NCBI RefSeq assembly: GCF_026151395.1
Contig: NZ_JAMQPV010000001.1
Location: 434,001 to 498,000 of the forward strand
Length of the DNA: 64,000 nucleotides
DNA from: Leptospira limi
Lineage (GTDB): Bacteria > Spirochaetota > Leptospiria > Leptospirales > Leptospiraceae
Reading direction: 5' to 3'
This document shows, piece after piece, positions 1 through 8,936 of the stretch. Made by a program: the position numbers and the translations under genes. Position 1 is the stretch's first letter. Every line of letters begins with the position of its first letter. Below the pieces are notes generated by a model. The model searched no databases, was not told the DNA's origin, and worked only from the letters and a program-made list of their open reading frames with translations.

Positions 1-2
1 GC

Positions 3-128
3 GTTTTATTCCATCCAGGTTCTTGGTATGGATTTTCGCATAACAGATGTATTCTTGTGATGTCTCTCGTTACGGAAGAAGAAATTTTAGAAAAAGGACT
101 AAACTCTCTTCAGTCCTTTTTTAAATAA
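3..128 (+). CDS. C-terminal fragment of a PLP-dependent aminotransferase-like protein
   Basis: Frame 3 is open from the window edge to a TAA at 126-128 and encodes the last 41 residues of a protein. The fragment contains HPGSWYGF and, further on, a segment with VTEEEILEKGL. This is the layout of class I/II aminotransferase C-termini, where a G-x-x-F/Y-G segment precedes the final strand and a helix of the type EExLxxGLxxL. The active-site Lys region lies upstream of the window. The last 19 bases overlap tail-to-tail with the patatin-like gene. The family assignment rests on a short stretch and is inference. Confidence 0.5.
   Translation, partial: VLFHPGSWYGFSHNRCILVMSLVTEEEILEKGLNSLQSFFK
91..121. 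terminator. Bidirectional intrinsic terminator inside the overlapping gene ends
   Basis: AAAAAGGACT (91-100) pairs exactly with AGTCCTTTTT (112-121) around an 11-base loop. The A-tract and T-tract give a U-run on either strand. It sits at the junction of two convergent genes and is itself coding for the aminotransferase tail. Confidence 0.75.
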
Positions 129-1078
129 TTGATAATTTCTGATTTTTTAGCTAAAGCATCTGCCTTACCTAACTCAAAGGTCTCTCGAACCCCTTTTGGA
201 TTGGTATAATCAAAAGAAGTGATGGGAAGTGGTTTGGATGGTGTAATGAGGAAAGTGCGAGCAAGTAAATCTGGATCCTTACCTACAATGGTATTTGACT
301 CATAATGAATTCCAATGATTTTTGCCTTTGGCGCAAATGTTTCGATCATCATATTATTTGTGAGTCCACCATCGAGGTAATATTCATTGCCTACAGACTG
401 AAAGTCTACAATCGGAGGAATGGATGAAGAATTTAGGATTAATTGTTCAATGGTTTCTGGATTTACAAAATCTTTCTCTGTGAAATCAACATCTTCCATA
501 TTCCATTTTTTAATGATTTCGGCGGTACGATTTGCTGGAATCCCTTCAGACCTATCTCTATCATCTAAAATAAAGGCTCTTCCAGTTTCTGAAATCAACC
601 TTGCTAATCGAAATTTATTTTTGAGTGAATCCTCTTTCGGATGGGCTTTCACAGAATGGATCCAAATTTTTGCACCCGATTCTAAGACACGATCAAAACG
701 CATTCCAAATCGAATTGTGCGTCTATACATATCTTCATGAGGGAACGTTGATTCTCCTCTCAGTAAATTGGAAAAATGAAAATTACGTGAATTCCGTTTT
801 GTGATTTCTTCGAAGTATTCAACAGACTCTTCTTCAGTTTGTGAGAGGATACAAAGTGCCATAGCAGCACCAGCAGAGACTCCTGATAATTCAGTAAAAC
901 GAACTCCCCACTCACGTAAGGTTTTACCAACACCAAGCGCATAAAAAGCCTTACACCCACCACCAGCAATGGCAAGAGAAGCATCATACGTTGGAAAAAT
1001 CTTGACTAATGTTTGTAAAACTTGTTCACGCACACCCATAAATTCAGCTATCTCTAATCCCCTTCCCAACGAAAGCAT
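110..1078 (-). CDS. Patatin-like phospholipase family protein
   Basis: Predicted serine lipid acyl hydrolase. The family hallmarks are all visible: a glycine-rich oxyanion loop GGGCKA at residues 39-44, the nucleophile elbow GVSAG with Ser68, and the catalytic dyad Asp in DGGLTNN in the C-terminal third. No signal peptide is seen, so a cytoplasmic or membrane-peripheral location is likely. Length (322 aa) is normal for bacterial patatins. The ATG at 1078 overlaps the upstream small exported gene by 25 bases. An alternative ATG at 1039 would remove the overlap, and neither has a clearly better ribosome site. Substrate is unknown. Confidence 0.87.
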   Translation of the reverse strand: MLSLGRGLEIAEFMGVREQVLQTLVKIFPTYDASLAIAGGGCKAFYALGVGKTLREWGVRFTELSGVSAGAAMALCILSQTEEESVEYFEEITKRNSRNFHFSNLLRGESTFPHEDMYRRTIRFGMRFDRVLESGAKIWIHSVKAHPKEDSLKNKFRLARLISETGRAFILDDRDRSEGIPANRTAEIIKKWNMEDVDFTEKDFVNPETIEQLILNSSSIPPIVDFQSVGNEYYLDGGLTNNMMIETFAPKAKIIGIHYESNTIVGKDPDLLARTFLITPSKPLPITSFDYTNPKGVRETFELGKADALAKKSEIINYLKKD

Positions 1079-1338
1079 AGTGTATTGTTTTCTCCCAGAA
1101 ACCTGTCAAAATACAAACTCGCACGACAATCTTCTTCCGTTGCCAGAAAGAAGTCATACCCTCCAGCGGGGTATTTGATTTTACAACAACCTTTTTTGTC
1201 TTTTCGATCAGGTGGTTGCCTTACCGATTTATCTTGGCCTTTTAAGTCTCCAAGTGTTGGAGGTAATTCCTGCCTTGGGTCTGACCACAAGGTCGTTATT
1301 GTAACAAAGATCAGGAAAAAGGGTAAAGATGTACGCAT
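1054..1338 (-). CDS. Small exported hypothetical protein
   Basis: A 94-aa protein starting at the ATG at 1338; a TTG three codons earlier is also possible. It opens with MRTSLPFFLIFVTITTLW, a convincing Sec signal peptide or membrane anchor, followed by a charged Pro-rich linker. The C-terminal half carries four cysteines (GCCK, a DC pair and a final LC). The cysteines suggest disulfides in the periplasm, which is inference. It lies directly upstream of the patatin-like gene and overlaps its start, so the two are probably co-transcribed. I do not recognise the family. Confidence 0.6.
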   Translation of the reverse strand: MRTSLPFFLIFVTITTLWSDPRQELPPTLGDLKGQDKSVRQPPDRKDKKGCCKIKYPAGGYDFFLATEEDCRASLYFDRFLGENNTLCFRWEGD

Positions 1339-1505
1339 TCTACACAAATAGACTGACCCCCAAAGGTTCCAGTTCTATGAATTTATAAAAATAGTGAATT
1401 CTGTTCAACCGTATAATCTGTATTTCGAATCAATAGGAAATATTTTTCTTTACCCTTTTTGAACATAGTGGATACTCTGCACACTATTATCCATTGGGGA
1501 AATCA

Positions 1506-2462
1506 ATGAACAACACAAGACTACAATACCACGCCACTGGCGGACAACTCTTCATCTTATTTTTGAAGAATATGTTTCTCACAGTAGTGACTTTGGGGAT
1601 TTATAGCTTTTGGGCTCGTACCAACGTTCAAAAGTTTATGGCTGAAAATTTAGAATGGGCTGGAGAACGGTTTTCGTTTCACGGAACAGGAAAAGAACGT
1701 TTCATAGGCTTTTTAAAAGCAGCAGGAATTTTTATCGTATTATACATCGCAATCATGATCATCCTGTGGATTGCCAATAAAATCCCTGTCCCTTACTTTG
1801 CTACGATCATTGGTATCGTATTGTACATTGGAGTTATTTTAGCATTAGTTCCGATCATCATTGTTGGTAGCCGAAAATACATTACTTCACGCACTGGATA
1901 TCGTAACCTTCGGTTTGGTTTTGATGGAAAGATCTTAGAAGTTGCAAAACTTTATGGAAAAGGAATTCTTTTAACGATTGTTACTTTAGGAATTTATTAC
2001 CCTTGGTTTTTTGCAGAAAAAGAAGCTTATATCCAAAGCAAAACTCGTTTTGGAAATACCAATTTTGGTTTCTCAGCTGATGGTAAGGAAATTTTCTTTT
2101 TGTATTTGAAAGGATTTTTACTTAGCATTGTCACACTTGGTATCTATTATTCATGGTTTTTAGCTGATGTGCAAAACTATATCTGGAATCGAACTAGTTT
2201 CCAAGGTAAAAAGTTTAGATCTGATATCACAGGCGGGAAGATTTTTGTCAATTTTCTGATCGCATATTTGATCATTCTATTCACATTAGGTATTGGATTT
2301 GCTTGGGCTGTGGTTCGATTGACGAAACTCTTTATTGAATCAGTCAGTTTAGAAGCTGAAGTTGACTTCTCAACAATTTCTGCCCAACCAGATACACAGG
2401 CAAATGCTACCGCGGAAGGTTTGGAAGCACTTGCAGAAACTTTAGAAGCCTTCCTATCATAA
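1506..2462 (+). CDS. YjgN (DUF898) family inner-membrane protein
   Basis: Multi-pass membrane protein of the YjgN/DUF898 family. The diagnostic segment TVVTLGIYSFWARTNVQKF appears near the N-terminus, and the same TLGIYY-type module recurs about residues 160 and 215, so the protein is built from internal repeats of a membrane hairpin. The family has no established biochemical role. The ATG at 1506 follows TGGGGA by five bases and is preferred over an in-frame TTG at 1494. The next gene starts three bases after the stop; the pairing of a YjgN protein with an M48 peptidase fits joint work in membrane-protein quality control (inference). Confidence 0.85.
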   Translation: MNNTRLQYHATGGQLFILFLKNMFLTVVTLGIYSFWARTNVQKFMAENLEWAGERFSFHGTGKERFIGFLKAAGIFIVLYIAIMIILWIANKIPVPYFATIIGIVLYIGVILALVPIIIVGSRKYITSRTGYRNLRFGFDGKILEVAKLYGKGILLTIVTLGIYYPWFFAEKEAYIQSKTRFGNTNFGFSADGKEIFFLYLKGFLLSIVTLGIYYSWFLADVQNYIWNRTSFQGKKFRSDITGGKIFVNFLIAYLIILFTLGIGFAWAVVRLTKLFIESVSLEAEVDFSTISAQPDTQANATAEGLEALAETLEAFLS

Positions 2463-2465
2463 ACA

Positions 2466-3662
2466 TTGTTTCAAAATCAAACATTTACATCACGATATTT
2501 CAATGGTGTCTCGGCGGTCCCTGAAGAAGGGACCGTTCTTGTCCATGGCCAAACCATTCAATTTACTTCATTTGATACTCATCATAAATTAACCATTTCC
2601 CAGTTTGCAGAATTCTCTCGGACGCATAAGGGCTGTAAGCTGATACTTCTCCCTGATGAGAGGAAAGAAAGCCCCATTTTAGAAATTTTTTGTACGAAAG
2701 AAGAAACTAAATTATTAGAAAAAATCTGGATCCAAAATAAAAAATCCCAAAGCCATGCAAGTGCCTTATTTTATTCCATTCGAGAAATGAATCCAATTGT
2801 ACTTGGGATTCTATCTTTACTCATTGTGACAATTGTTGGCTTTTTTTACTTTAAAGGATTGGAGTTTGTTACGAATTTTATTCCTCTCTCAATGGACAAA
2901 TCCTTAGGGGATTCGGTACAATTGAAAATGGAAGCACAGTTTCAAAAATGTGATACAAAGGCTACCGATCGTTTTTTCTCTGAGGCATTAAAAAAAATTG
3001 TTCCAAAAGATAGTAAACACAAATTCGAAGTTTCAGTCCTAAGTTCGACAATCCCTAATGCTTTCGCATTATCAAATGGTAAAATTTACTTTTTTTCTGG
3101 TTTGTTAAATGATGCTGATTCACAAGAGGAAGTGATAGGTGTTTTAGCTCATGAAATAGCACATGTGGAAAAACGCCATCATATGCGAAATTTGGTAAAA
3201 GCAGGTGGAACATCACTTGCGATCAGTTTGGTGGTAGGTCCTGGACTTGGAAATATGGAATTTTTAGAAACCTTTACTGAAATAGGTTCCACTATATTAG
3301 TTTTAAAATTTTCAAGAGATTTTGAAACAGAAGCTGATAAATCATCTATCGAATATTTAAAATCTCAAAACATTTCAGCAGATGGACTACTTCGTTTTTT
3401 CAAAAGAATGGAAAAGTTAGAGAATGGTGAATCTGAATCCGAAGACAAGGATGAGGTTTCCAATGCAAAAGATGAAAAATCAACAACAAATCAAATTACA
3501 GATTTTCTAAGCACACACCCTGCAACTATTGAAAGAATGAAAACTTTGGAATCCCTCATTCAAAAAGGCAAAAAAGGAACAATTAAAAAAGTAGTTTCGG
3601 ATAGTACTTGGAAAGAAGTTCAAACTGCTTGTTTGGATTTTAAAAATTCTGACTCCAAGTGA
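2466..3662 (+). CDS. M48 family membrane-anchored metalloprotease
   Basis: Zinc metalloprotease. It has HEIAH at residues 229-233, inside the extended motif VLAHEIAHVEKRHH. The downstream FETEAD segment supplies the third zinc ligand Glu. A single membrane span lies near residues 110-130 (VLGILSLLIVTIVGFFYF), with a cytoplasmic N-terminal domain of about 105 residues before it and the protease domain after it. The start is a TTG three bases after the yjgN-like stop. The next Met is at about residue 108, which would delete the N-terminal domain. A Glu/Asp/Lys-rich insert lies near residues 315-345. The end overlaps the convergent epimerase gene by 43 bases. Confidence 0.85.
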   Translation: MFQNQTFTSRYFNGVSAVPEEGTVLVHGQTIQFTSFDTHHKLTISQFAEFSRTHKGCKLILLPDERKESPILEIFCTKEETKLLEKIWIQNKKSQSHASALFYSIREMNPIVLGILSLLIVTIVGFFYFKGLEFVTNFIPLSMDKSLGDSVQLKMEAQFQKCDTKATDRFFSEALKKIVPKDSKHKFEVSVLSSTIPNAFALSNGKIYFFSGLLNDADSQEEVIGVLAHEIAHVEKRHHMRNLVKAGGTSLAISLVVGPGLGNMEFLETFTEIGSTILVLKFSRDFETEADKSSIEYLKSQNISADGLLRFFKRMEKLENGESESEDKDEVSNAKDEKSTTNQITDFLSTHPATIERMKTLESLIQKGKKGTIKKVVSDSTWKEVQTACLDFKNSDSK

Positions 3663-4540
3663 TCATAAATTTCTTTGAGTGTTTCGCCTATACTGTGTTT
3701 GTTGGTCCAACCCAATGTTTTTAATTTTGTGTTGTCACCATAAACTCTGGAAGTTTCAGATACTCTAACTCTACTTTCATCCACAGAGAATTGAATCGAT
3801 TCGCCAGAGTACTTTACGAGTTCTTCGACCATGGATCGTACACTATGTTCCTCACCAGAACATATATTGTAGATTTCACCTGATTCCCCTCTTTCGATCA
3901 AAGTCAAATAACCATCAACGATATCCTTCACATGGGAAAAATCACGAGTAGGTTCTAAATCACCTACTGAAATCATTTTTTTACCTTGGTGTTTTGCTTC
4001 GATAATTTGAGTACAGAAGTTAGGTATCACAAATTCTTTTCGTTGCCCTACCCCGATATGATTGAATGGGCGAGCAATCACAACGGAAACATAAGGACTA
4101 TATTCAGCATATTGACGACAGTAAGATTCTGCCGCTAATTTACTGCCTGCATAAGGGTTCACAGGTTTTGGTAGCAACGATTCTTTCAGAGGTAGTACAT
4201 CTACGATTTGTTTCCCATAAACATCTGCTGAGGAAATGTACAACATCTTACATGGTTTTTGCAACCGATGGAGGGTTTCTAATAGATTTAAAGTTCCACC
4301 CACATTAATTTCTTCTGTCTCCCATGGATTGGCTATCGCATTCGGAACAAAAGCTTGGGCTGCTAAATGGATCAAAATATCGGGTTGGATTTTCTTCAGT
4401 TGGTCGGAAACACAATCCCGGTCTCGTATATCACCTTCAAAACAATGGATTTCATAATTGCCGTGGGAATTAAGTGCTGGAAGAAGATAACTTCCCACAA
4501 ATCCACTGGCTCCGGTGACTAAAGTTTGTTTTTTTTTCAT
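3620..4540 (-). CDS. NAD(P)-dependent epimerase/dehydratase (GDP-6-deoxymannose reductase-like)
   Basis: Extended short-chain dehydrogenase acting on nucleotide sugars. The N-terminal Rossmann motif TGASGFVGSYL is followed by DIRDRD, the HLAAQAFVP segment, an SSADVYG catalytic-Ser region and YAGSK (YxxxK). The PFNHIGVGQ and EPTRDFSHVKD segments are typical of the Rmd/GDP-mannose dehydratase branch. The 306-aa length fits. It is convergent with the protease and divergent from the glycosyltransferase cluster, so it could supply a deoxy-sugar donor to that cluster (inference from context). The exact sugar cannot be read from the sequence. Confidence 0.85.
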   Translation of the reverse strand: MKKKQTLVTGASGFVGSYLLPALNSHGNYEIHCFEGDIRDRDCVSDQLKKIQPDILIHLAAQAFVPNAIANPWETEEINVGGTLNLLETLHRLQKPCKMLYISSADVYGKQIVDVLPLKESLLPKPVNPYAGSKLAAESYCRQYAEYSPYVSVVIARPFNHIGVGQRKEFVIPNFCTQIIEAKHQGKKMISVGDLEPTRDFSHVKDIVDGYLTLIERGESGEIYNICSGEEHSVRSMVEELVKYSGESIQFSVDESRVRVSETSRVYGDNTKLKTLGWTNKHSIGETLKEIYDHLESEFLKSKQAV

Positions 4541-4626
4541 ATATAAGGGAATTTTCTGATCTGACCCTAAGATTTAGTTGCCATTCTTCCAATTTTTCAA
4601 ATCCTCTCAACAAAAGAAAGAAAACT

Positions 4627-5640
4627 GTGGAAGACAAAAAGAAATTCAATCCATCCCCCTTTGTCGAAATCAGAGACCCACAGATTAATGTACAAGAAAT
4701 TGTAGAATCATTAGAATCCAAAATTCCATTGGATCCAAACCACCAGATCCATTGGTCGGAACTCACAAAAATCAGTTACAAACCAGAATCCCCTCTTGGT
4801 TTTCGAAAATTTGACCCGGCGGGAACCGCACATTTATTTGAAAAGGGAATCTCGAGTCCCAAGTTTTCCAATCCGAAGTTTTGGTACATTCGTGGTCCCG
4901 TCAAATTTATCATCAATCGAATCATTTCTGTCTATAGCCAAATTGATAAAAAACTTTCTGAAAATCGAATCCGCGCTTTTTTTTCCGTACTCCATGAATT
5001 GGTACGTTTAGGGAAAAGAATGGAACTCATTGAAAGAAGATTTGATGGTTTTTACCGCGATCATTTATTAAACTCAAATCAAACTACATCGCCTAATTTT
5101 AGTTGGGCAACCGAATCCTTTTTTGTAGATGCTGGCATCAATCCAAATTGGAATCTTACAGTAGATGATTTAAAAAGTTCAAAACAAGTTTTAATTTTGT
5201 TTCCGGAATGGGGTGAAATCCTTAAACAATTATCAATTCAAAAAATTCCATTCCAATCAATTACTTCAAATTCAGAACAATATCAATTGATCAAAAGCAA
5301 AATTTCGCATAACATACATTACCTCGAATCAATATTCCCTTTGTCACAACTTAAAATGCAAAATTTTGATGTTTTAGTTTATTTACCTTTAAATAGGTTT
5401 CCAACATATTTCATTGAAAGAATTTTTGCAGAAATTTCTTATTTATTAAACAAAGGAAACCATCTATATTTTTCTGTTTCCATTCAACCCGAACTTAATA
5501 ATCGACCATTTAGAGACTTACAAATATCGGAAATCAATTTGGAAATGTTACCAAATTATTTAAACACATTAGGATTTAATTCCTTAAGAGATCTATCTGT
5601 AACAGAAGATACAAAAGTATTCCGATATACAAAATTCTAA
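4627..5640 (+). CDS. Unknown protein heading the glycosyltransferase cluster
   Basis: A 337-aa soluble protein from a GTG start that I cannot place in a named family. The first 90 residues are Pro-rich and polar (repeated ESPLGF, PKFSNPKFW). Residues about 90-150 form a basic helical segment with FIINRIISVYSQIDKKL. The C-terminal half alternates beta-strands and helices (QVLILFPEWGEIL; FDVLVYLPLNRFP; LYFSVSIQPEL), which resembles a methyltransferase-type Rossmann layout without the glycine-rich SAM loop. It stops one base before the first glycosyltransferase ATG, so it should be co-expressed. A role as a glycan-modifying or scaffold protein is inference. Confidence 0.7.
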   Translation: MEDKKKFNPSPFVEIRDPQINVQEIVESLESKIPLDPNHQIHWSELTKISYKPESPLGFRKFDPAGTAHLFEKGISSPKFSNPKFWYIRGPVKFIINRIISVYSQIDKKLSENRIRAFFSVLHELVRLGKRMELIERRFDGFYRDHLLNSNQTTSPNFSWATESFFVDAGINPNWNLTVDDLKSSKQVLILFPEWGEILKQLSIQKIPFQSITSNSEQYQLIKSKISHNIHYLESIFPLSQLKMQNFDVLVYLPLNRFPTYFIERIFAEISYLLNKGNHLYFSVSIQPELNNRPFRDLQISEINLEMLPNYLNTLGFNSLRDLSVTEDTKVFRYTKF

Positions 5641-5641
5641 A

Positions 5642-6712
5642 ATGAATGTTTTCCAACATTTAGATGAACTGAAAGATTCGGATGGTGTCGGAAATGATGC
5701 CATCGGCTTATCTGAAGTATTTCAAAATTTAGGTTATAAAACACATTTTATCACTAGATTACCGAGAAAGGGAAAACCATTAATCAGTGAGTTTCACTTA
5801 GTCGATTCATTTAATCATCCAACTCACTCTGATGATATCCATATTCTCCACTATGGTGGTTCTGGATACCCCTACACATTATTTCAGAACATACCTGGCA
5901 TCAAAATATTAAGATTTCATAATGTGACTCCTTCACGATTTTATGAACATACGACAACAGAAGATATTTTTCATGCAATGGAAAAGTTTGAATCATTATC
6001 TTATTTGGAACTAGCAAGTTTATCAATTATTTGCGACTCAGTGTGGTGTGATTCTCAGTTTAATTTTGAAACATTAAGCAGCTACAATTTTCGAAATCCA
6101 TATATTTTACCAATTTGTAAAAGGTACCATACATTTCCAAATTCTGATATATATTCCAAGAACAAATTCTCTTTAGCTTTTGTTGGTAGATATTCACCTC
6201 AAAAAAAATGGGAAGATCTAATCAGTTTTACATCTGAATGGTTAAAAGAATTCCCAGAGGCAGAGTGTTATTGTATTGGATCCATCATAGGAGCATTTGA
6301 TGGTTATTTCGATCGATTACAAGAGACAGTCAGAAAGTTCCAACTTGAAGATAAGGTACATTTTGTAATGGGAAAATCCGATTCAGAAGTTCTTTCCATT
6401 CTAAATCAAACTAGCGTTTTTGTATCCATGAGTGAACATGAAGGATTTTGTCTGCCTATCTTAGAAGCATTTGGATCCGGTATTCCTGTATTTGCTTATG
6501 CAGCTGGTGCTGTACCGGAAACAATGCGTAACGGGGGAAAACTTTTTTTTGAAAAAAACTTTCCATCACTTGTTCAGACCATGAAAGAAACCCTATGCCA
6601 AAAAGAAAAATATAATGAAATCATTCAAAATCAATTTTCTGCATTGAAGTATTACAATGAATATCCTTTTTCGTCTGTGATCTCGGGCATTTTAAAAAGT
6701 GGTATCAAATGA
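5642..6712 (+). CDS. Glycosyltransferase, GT4-like (GT-B fold)
   Basis: GT-B glycosyltransferase of 356 aa. The C-terminal donor-binding half contains FVGRYSPQKKWEDLI and SMSEHEGFCLPILEAFGSG, the family 4 E-x7-E signature, then AYAAGAVPET. The acceptor half carries HYGGSGYP and RFHNVTPSRFYE. No membrane segment is seen, so it acts on the cytoplasmic face, presumably on a lipid-linked or LPS-type acceptor. It lies one base after the preceding gene and overlaps the next by four bases (ATGA). It is clearly paralogous to that next gene. Confidence 0.88.
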   Translation: MNVFQHLDELKDSDGVGNDAIGLSEVFQNLGYKTHFITRLPRKGKPLISEFHLVDSFNHPTHSDDIHILHYGGSGYPYTLFQNIPGIKILRFHNVTPSRFYEHTTTEDIFHAMEKFESLSYLELASLSIICDSVWCDSQFNFETLSSYNFRNPYILPICKRYHTFPNSDIYSKNKFSLAFVGRYSPQKKWEDLISFTSEWLKEFPEAECYCIGSIIGAFDGYFDRLQETVRKFQLEDKVHFVMGKSDSEVLSILNQTSVFVSMSEHEGFCLPILEAFGSGIPVFAYAAGAVPETMRNGGKLFFEKNFPSLVQTMKETLCQKEKYNEIIQNQFSALKYYNEYPFSSVISGILKSGIK

Positions 6713-7758
6713 ACATTCATCAATTTTCCGCAGGATTTCAGTTAGGTGATGCAATCTCCCAAGAGATGTTAGAAATCAAACGTCTTTTGGCAAAGGAAGG
6801 TTACCAAGGAAAAATCTATGCTGAAAATGTTTTGTCAAGTGACCGTAAGTATGCGGAAAAAATTGCAAAGGTAAAAATTCAGTCTAATGATGTAATCGTT
6901 TATCATCATTCCATACATTCAAAAGTATTAGATTTTTTGCTACAATGCCCAAATAAAAAAATTCTAATTTATCATAACGTAACGCCTGAAAATTTTTTTG
7001 AACCCTATGACCTGCGTTTCAGTTATTTACTGAGAAAAGGAAGAGAAGACCTGGAGGTCATTCGAGAAAATTTCCACCACTCTTTTGCTGTTTCCAATTT
7101 TAATTTGAGTGAACTCATTCATTTAGGTTTCAAACATGCAAAACTGTTTCCATTGCATCTAAATTTTCAAAAATGGGACCACAATCACATTGAATCAAAA
7201 TTGAAAACATTTCAATTTCCATCCTTCTTATTTGTAGGAAGAATTGCGCCTAACAAATGCCAGGATGATTTAATTCGTTTTGCGAGAACCTGGAAATCGA
7301 ATTTCGGGAATCAGTTTTCACTGCGTATGTTAGGATTTTGTAACCCTGACCAACAATCTTATTTAGATGAACTCAATTTTATGATTTCACAATTAGATTT
7401 ACAGAATGAAGTAAAAATCATCTCTTATGTTGATGAAACTATGGTGAAACAAATTTACCAAGAAAGTAACTTGTTTTTATCTATGAGTGAACATGAAGGA
7501 TTTTGTGTTCCATTAATGGAAGCAATGCATTTTCAAATGCCTGTAGTCGCTTATGCTGCCGGTGCTGTTCCAGAAACACTCGGAAATTCTGGAATTCTTT
7601 TTGAAACTAAAAACTTTGACAAAATAACGAGAGATATTAGTAAAATTTTTACCAATACAGAATATCGAAATAACCTCATTTATCATCAAAACGTAAGGCT
7701 TGATACATATTTAAAATCTACGAGCATTTTACCTTTGTTAGAAGTAATCAAAAGTTAA
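6709..7758 (+). CDS. Glycosyltransferase, GT4-like (paralogue of the preceding gene)
   Basis: A 349-aa GT-B enzyme with FVGRIAPNKCQDDLI, SMSEHEGFCVPLMEAM and AYAAGAVPET in the donor-binding half, and YHNVTPENFFEPYD in the acceptor half. The E-x7-E motif and flanking residues match the upstream gene nearly word for word, including a 24-base identical DNA stretch. This points to tandem duplication with divergence of the acceptor domain, and probably two successive additions with related donors. The start overlaps the upstream stop (ATGA). Confidence 0.87.
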   Translation: MNIHQFSAGFQLGDAISQEMLEIKRLLAKEGYQGKIYAENVLSSDRKYAEKIAKVKIQSNDVIVYHHSIHSKVLDFLLQCPNKKILIYHNVTPENFFEPYDLRFSYLLRKGREDLEVIRENFHHSFAVSNFNLSELIHLGFKHAKLFPLHLNFQKWDHNHIESKLKTFQFPSFLFVGRIAPNKCQDDLIRFARTWKSNFGNQFSLRMLGFCNPDQQSYLDELNFMISQLDLQNEVKIISYVDETMVKQIYQESNLFLSMSEHEGFCVPLMEAMHFQMPVVAYAAGAVPETLGNSGILFETKNFDKITRDISKIFTNTEYRNNLIYHQNVRLDTYLKSTSILPLLEVIKS

Positions 7759-7760
7759 AC

Positions 7761-8936
7761 ATGGCAAAAATACTATTCATTACACCTCGATTTTTACAAA
7801 ACGCATCAGGTGGTGCAGAAAAATTAGCCTTTGATTATGTAGATATATTATCAGAGTCACATGATGTAACTGTTTGTACAACCTCTGCAAAAAACTATGT
7901 TACTTGGGAAAATGAATTTGAAATAGGCGTAACAAACGAAAATCGATATAAAGTCATTCGTTTTGAAGTCAGAAAAAAACGAAATATTGATTACATGAAT
8001 AAATTACTAAATCAATGTTTGGTCGATGGTGAAACGGTCTCAATGAAAGACCAAATGAATTTCATAAAAGAACAAGGTCCTTATTCTCCAGACTTAATTG
8101 ACTATGTTTCAAAAAATCAATTTGAATATGATTTAATCATACTCATTGGGTATTTATATTATCCAGTAGTTATGAGTATTCCTTTACTCAAAATTCCCTT
8201 TGTGATTGTTCCAACATTCCATGCAGAACCTCCGTTCCGATTACCAATTTATAAACAAACATACTTAAATCACTATATCTATAGTTTTAATGCTCCTGAA
8301 GAATTAGCAGTATACGAATCTTATACGAACCAACGAACAAAGGATTACTTTTTAATTGGAACTTACGTCGAAGATCACTTTAATTCAAATCAACGTTCGT
8401 TATCTAAAATTAATACAATCCAATTATTGACGATTGGCCGAATTGAACCAGCGAAAGGTTATCCTGAACTATTCCAAGACTATCATGATTGGAAAAACCT
8501 AAGCCATCGAACGGATGTAAATCTCAAATGTTTAGGTTCAGTGTTTTCAATGGATATTTCAAAAGAAAAAGAGATTCTATTTTCAGGATATGTATCAGAA
8601 GAAGAAAAAATTTCTGAGATTCAAAAATCTTATCTTCTGATAAATCCATCTGCTTATGAAAGTTTTTCTATTTCTATTATGGAATCTTGGCTTCAGGAAA
8701 AACCTGTTTTGGTAAATGCTAACTCATCAGTAATGAAAGGTCATTGTATTCGAAGTCAAGGTGGATTGTATTATTCGGATAAAGTTTCATTCCAAAGGAT
8801 GTTGGATTACCTTTTAGAAAATGAAAATCTGAAAGAACGATTAGGAAAAAATGGTAGAAAGTATGTACTCGCTAATTTTTCAAAGGAAGTGATTCAAACA
8901 AAACTCAACCAAATGGTCAATAAACTACTCGGTTGA
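7761..8936 (+). CDS. Glycosyltransferase family 4-like protein
   Basis: A 391-aa predicted GT-B glycosyltransferase. The N-terminus has the acceptor-side loop NASGGAEKLAFDY, typical of family 4 enzymes. The donor half has LLTIGRIEPAKGYPELF and YESFSISIMESWLQEKPVL, with the E-x7-E spacing kept. It differs from the two upstream paralogues and is probably a third, distinct transfer step. The ATG is two bases after the previous stop, and the last 20 bases overlap the convergent inositol-phosphatase gene. The sugar and linkage are unknown. Confidence 0.83.
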   Translation: MAKILFITPRFLQNASGGAEKLAFDYVDILSESHDVTVCTTSAKNYVTWENEFEIGVTNENRYKVIRFEVRKKRNIDYMNKLLNQCLVDGETVSMKDQMNFIKEQGPYSPDLIDYVSKNQFEYDLIILIGYLYYPVVMSIPLLKIPFVIVPTFHAEPPFRLPIYKQTYLNHYIYSFNAPEELAVYESYTNQRTKDYFLIGTYVEDHFNSNQRSLSKINTIQLLTIGRIEPAKGYPELFQDYHDWKNLSHRTDVNLKCLGSVFSMDISKEKEILFSGYVSEEEKISEIQKSYLLINPSAYESFSISIMESWLQEKPVLVNANSSVMKGHCIRSQGGLYYSDKVSFQRMLDYLLENENLKERLGKNGRKYVLANFSKEVIQTKLNQMVNKLLG

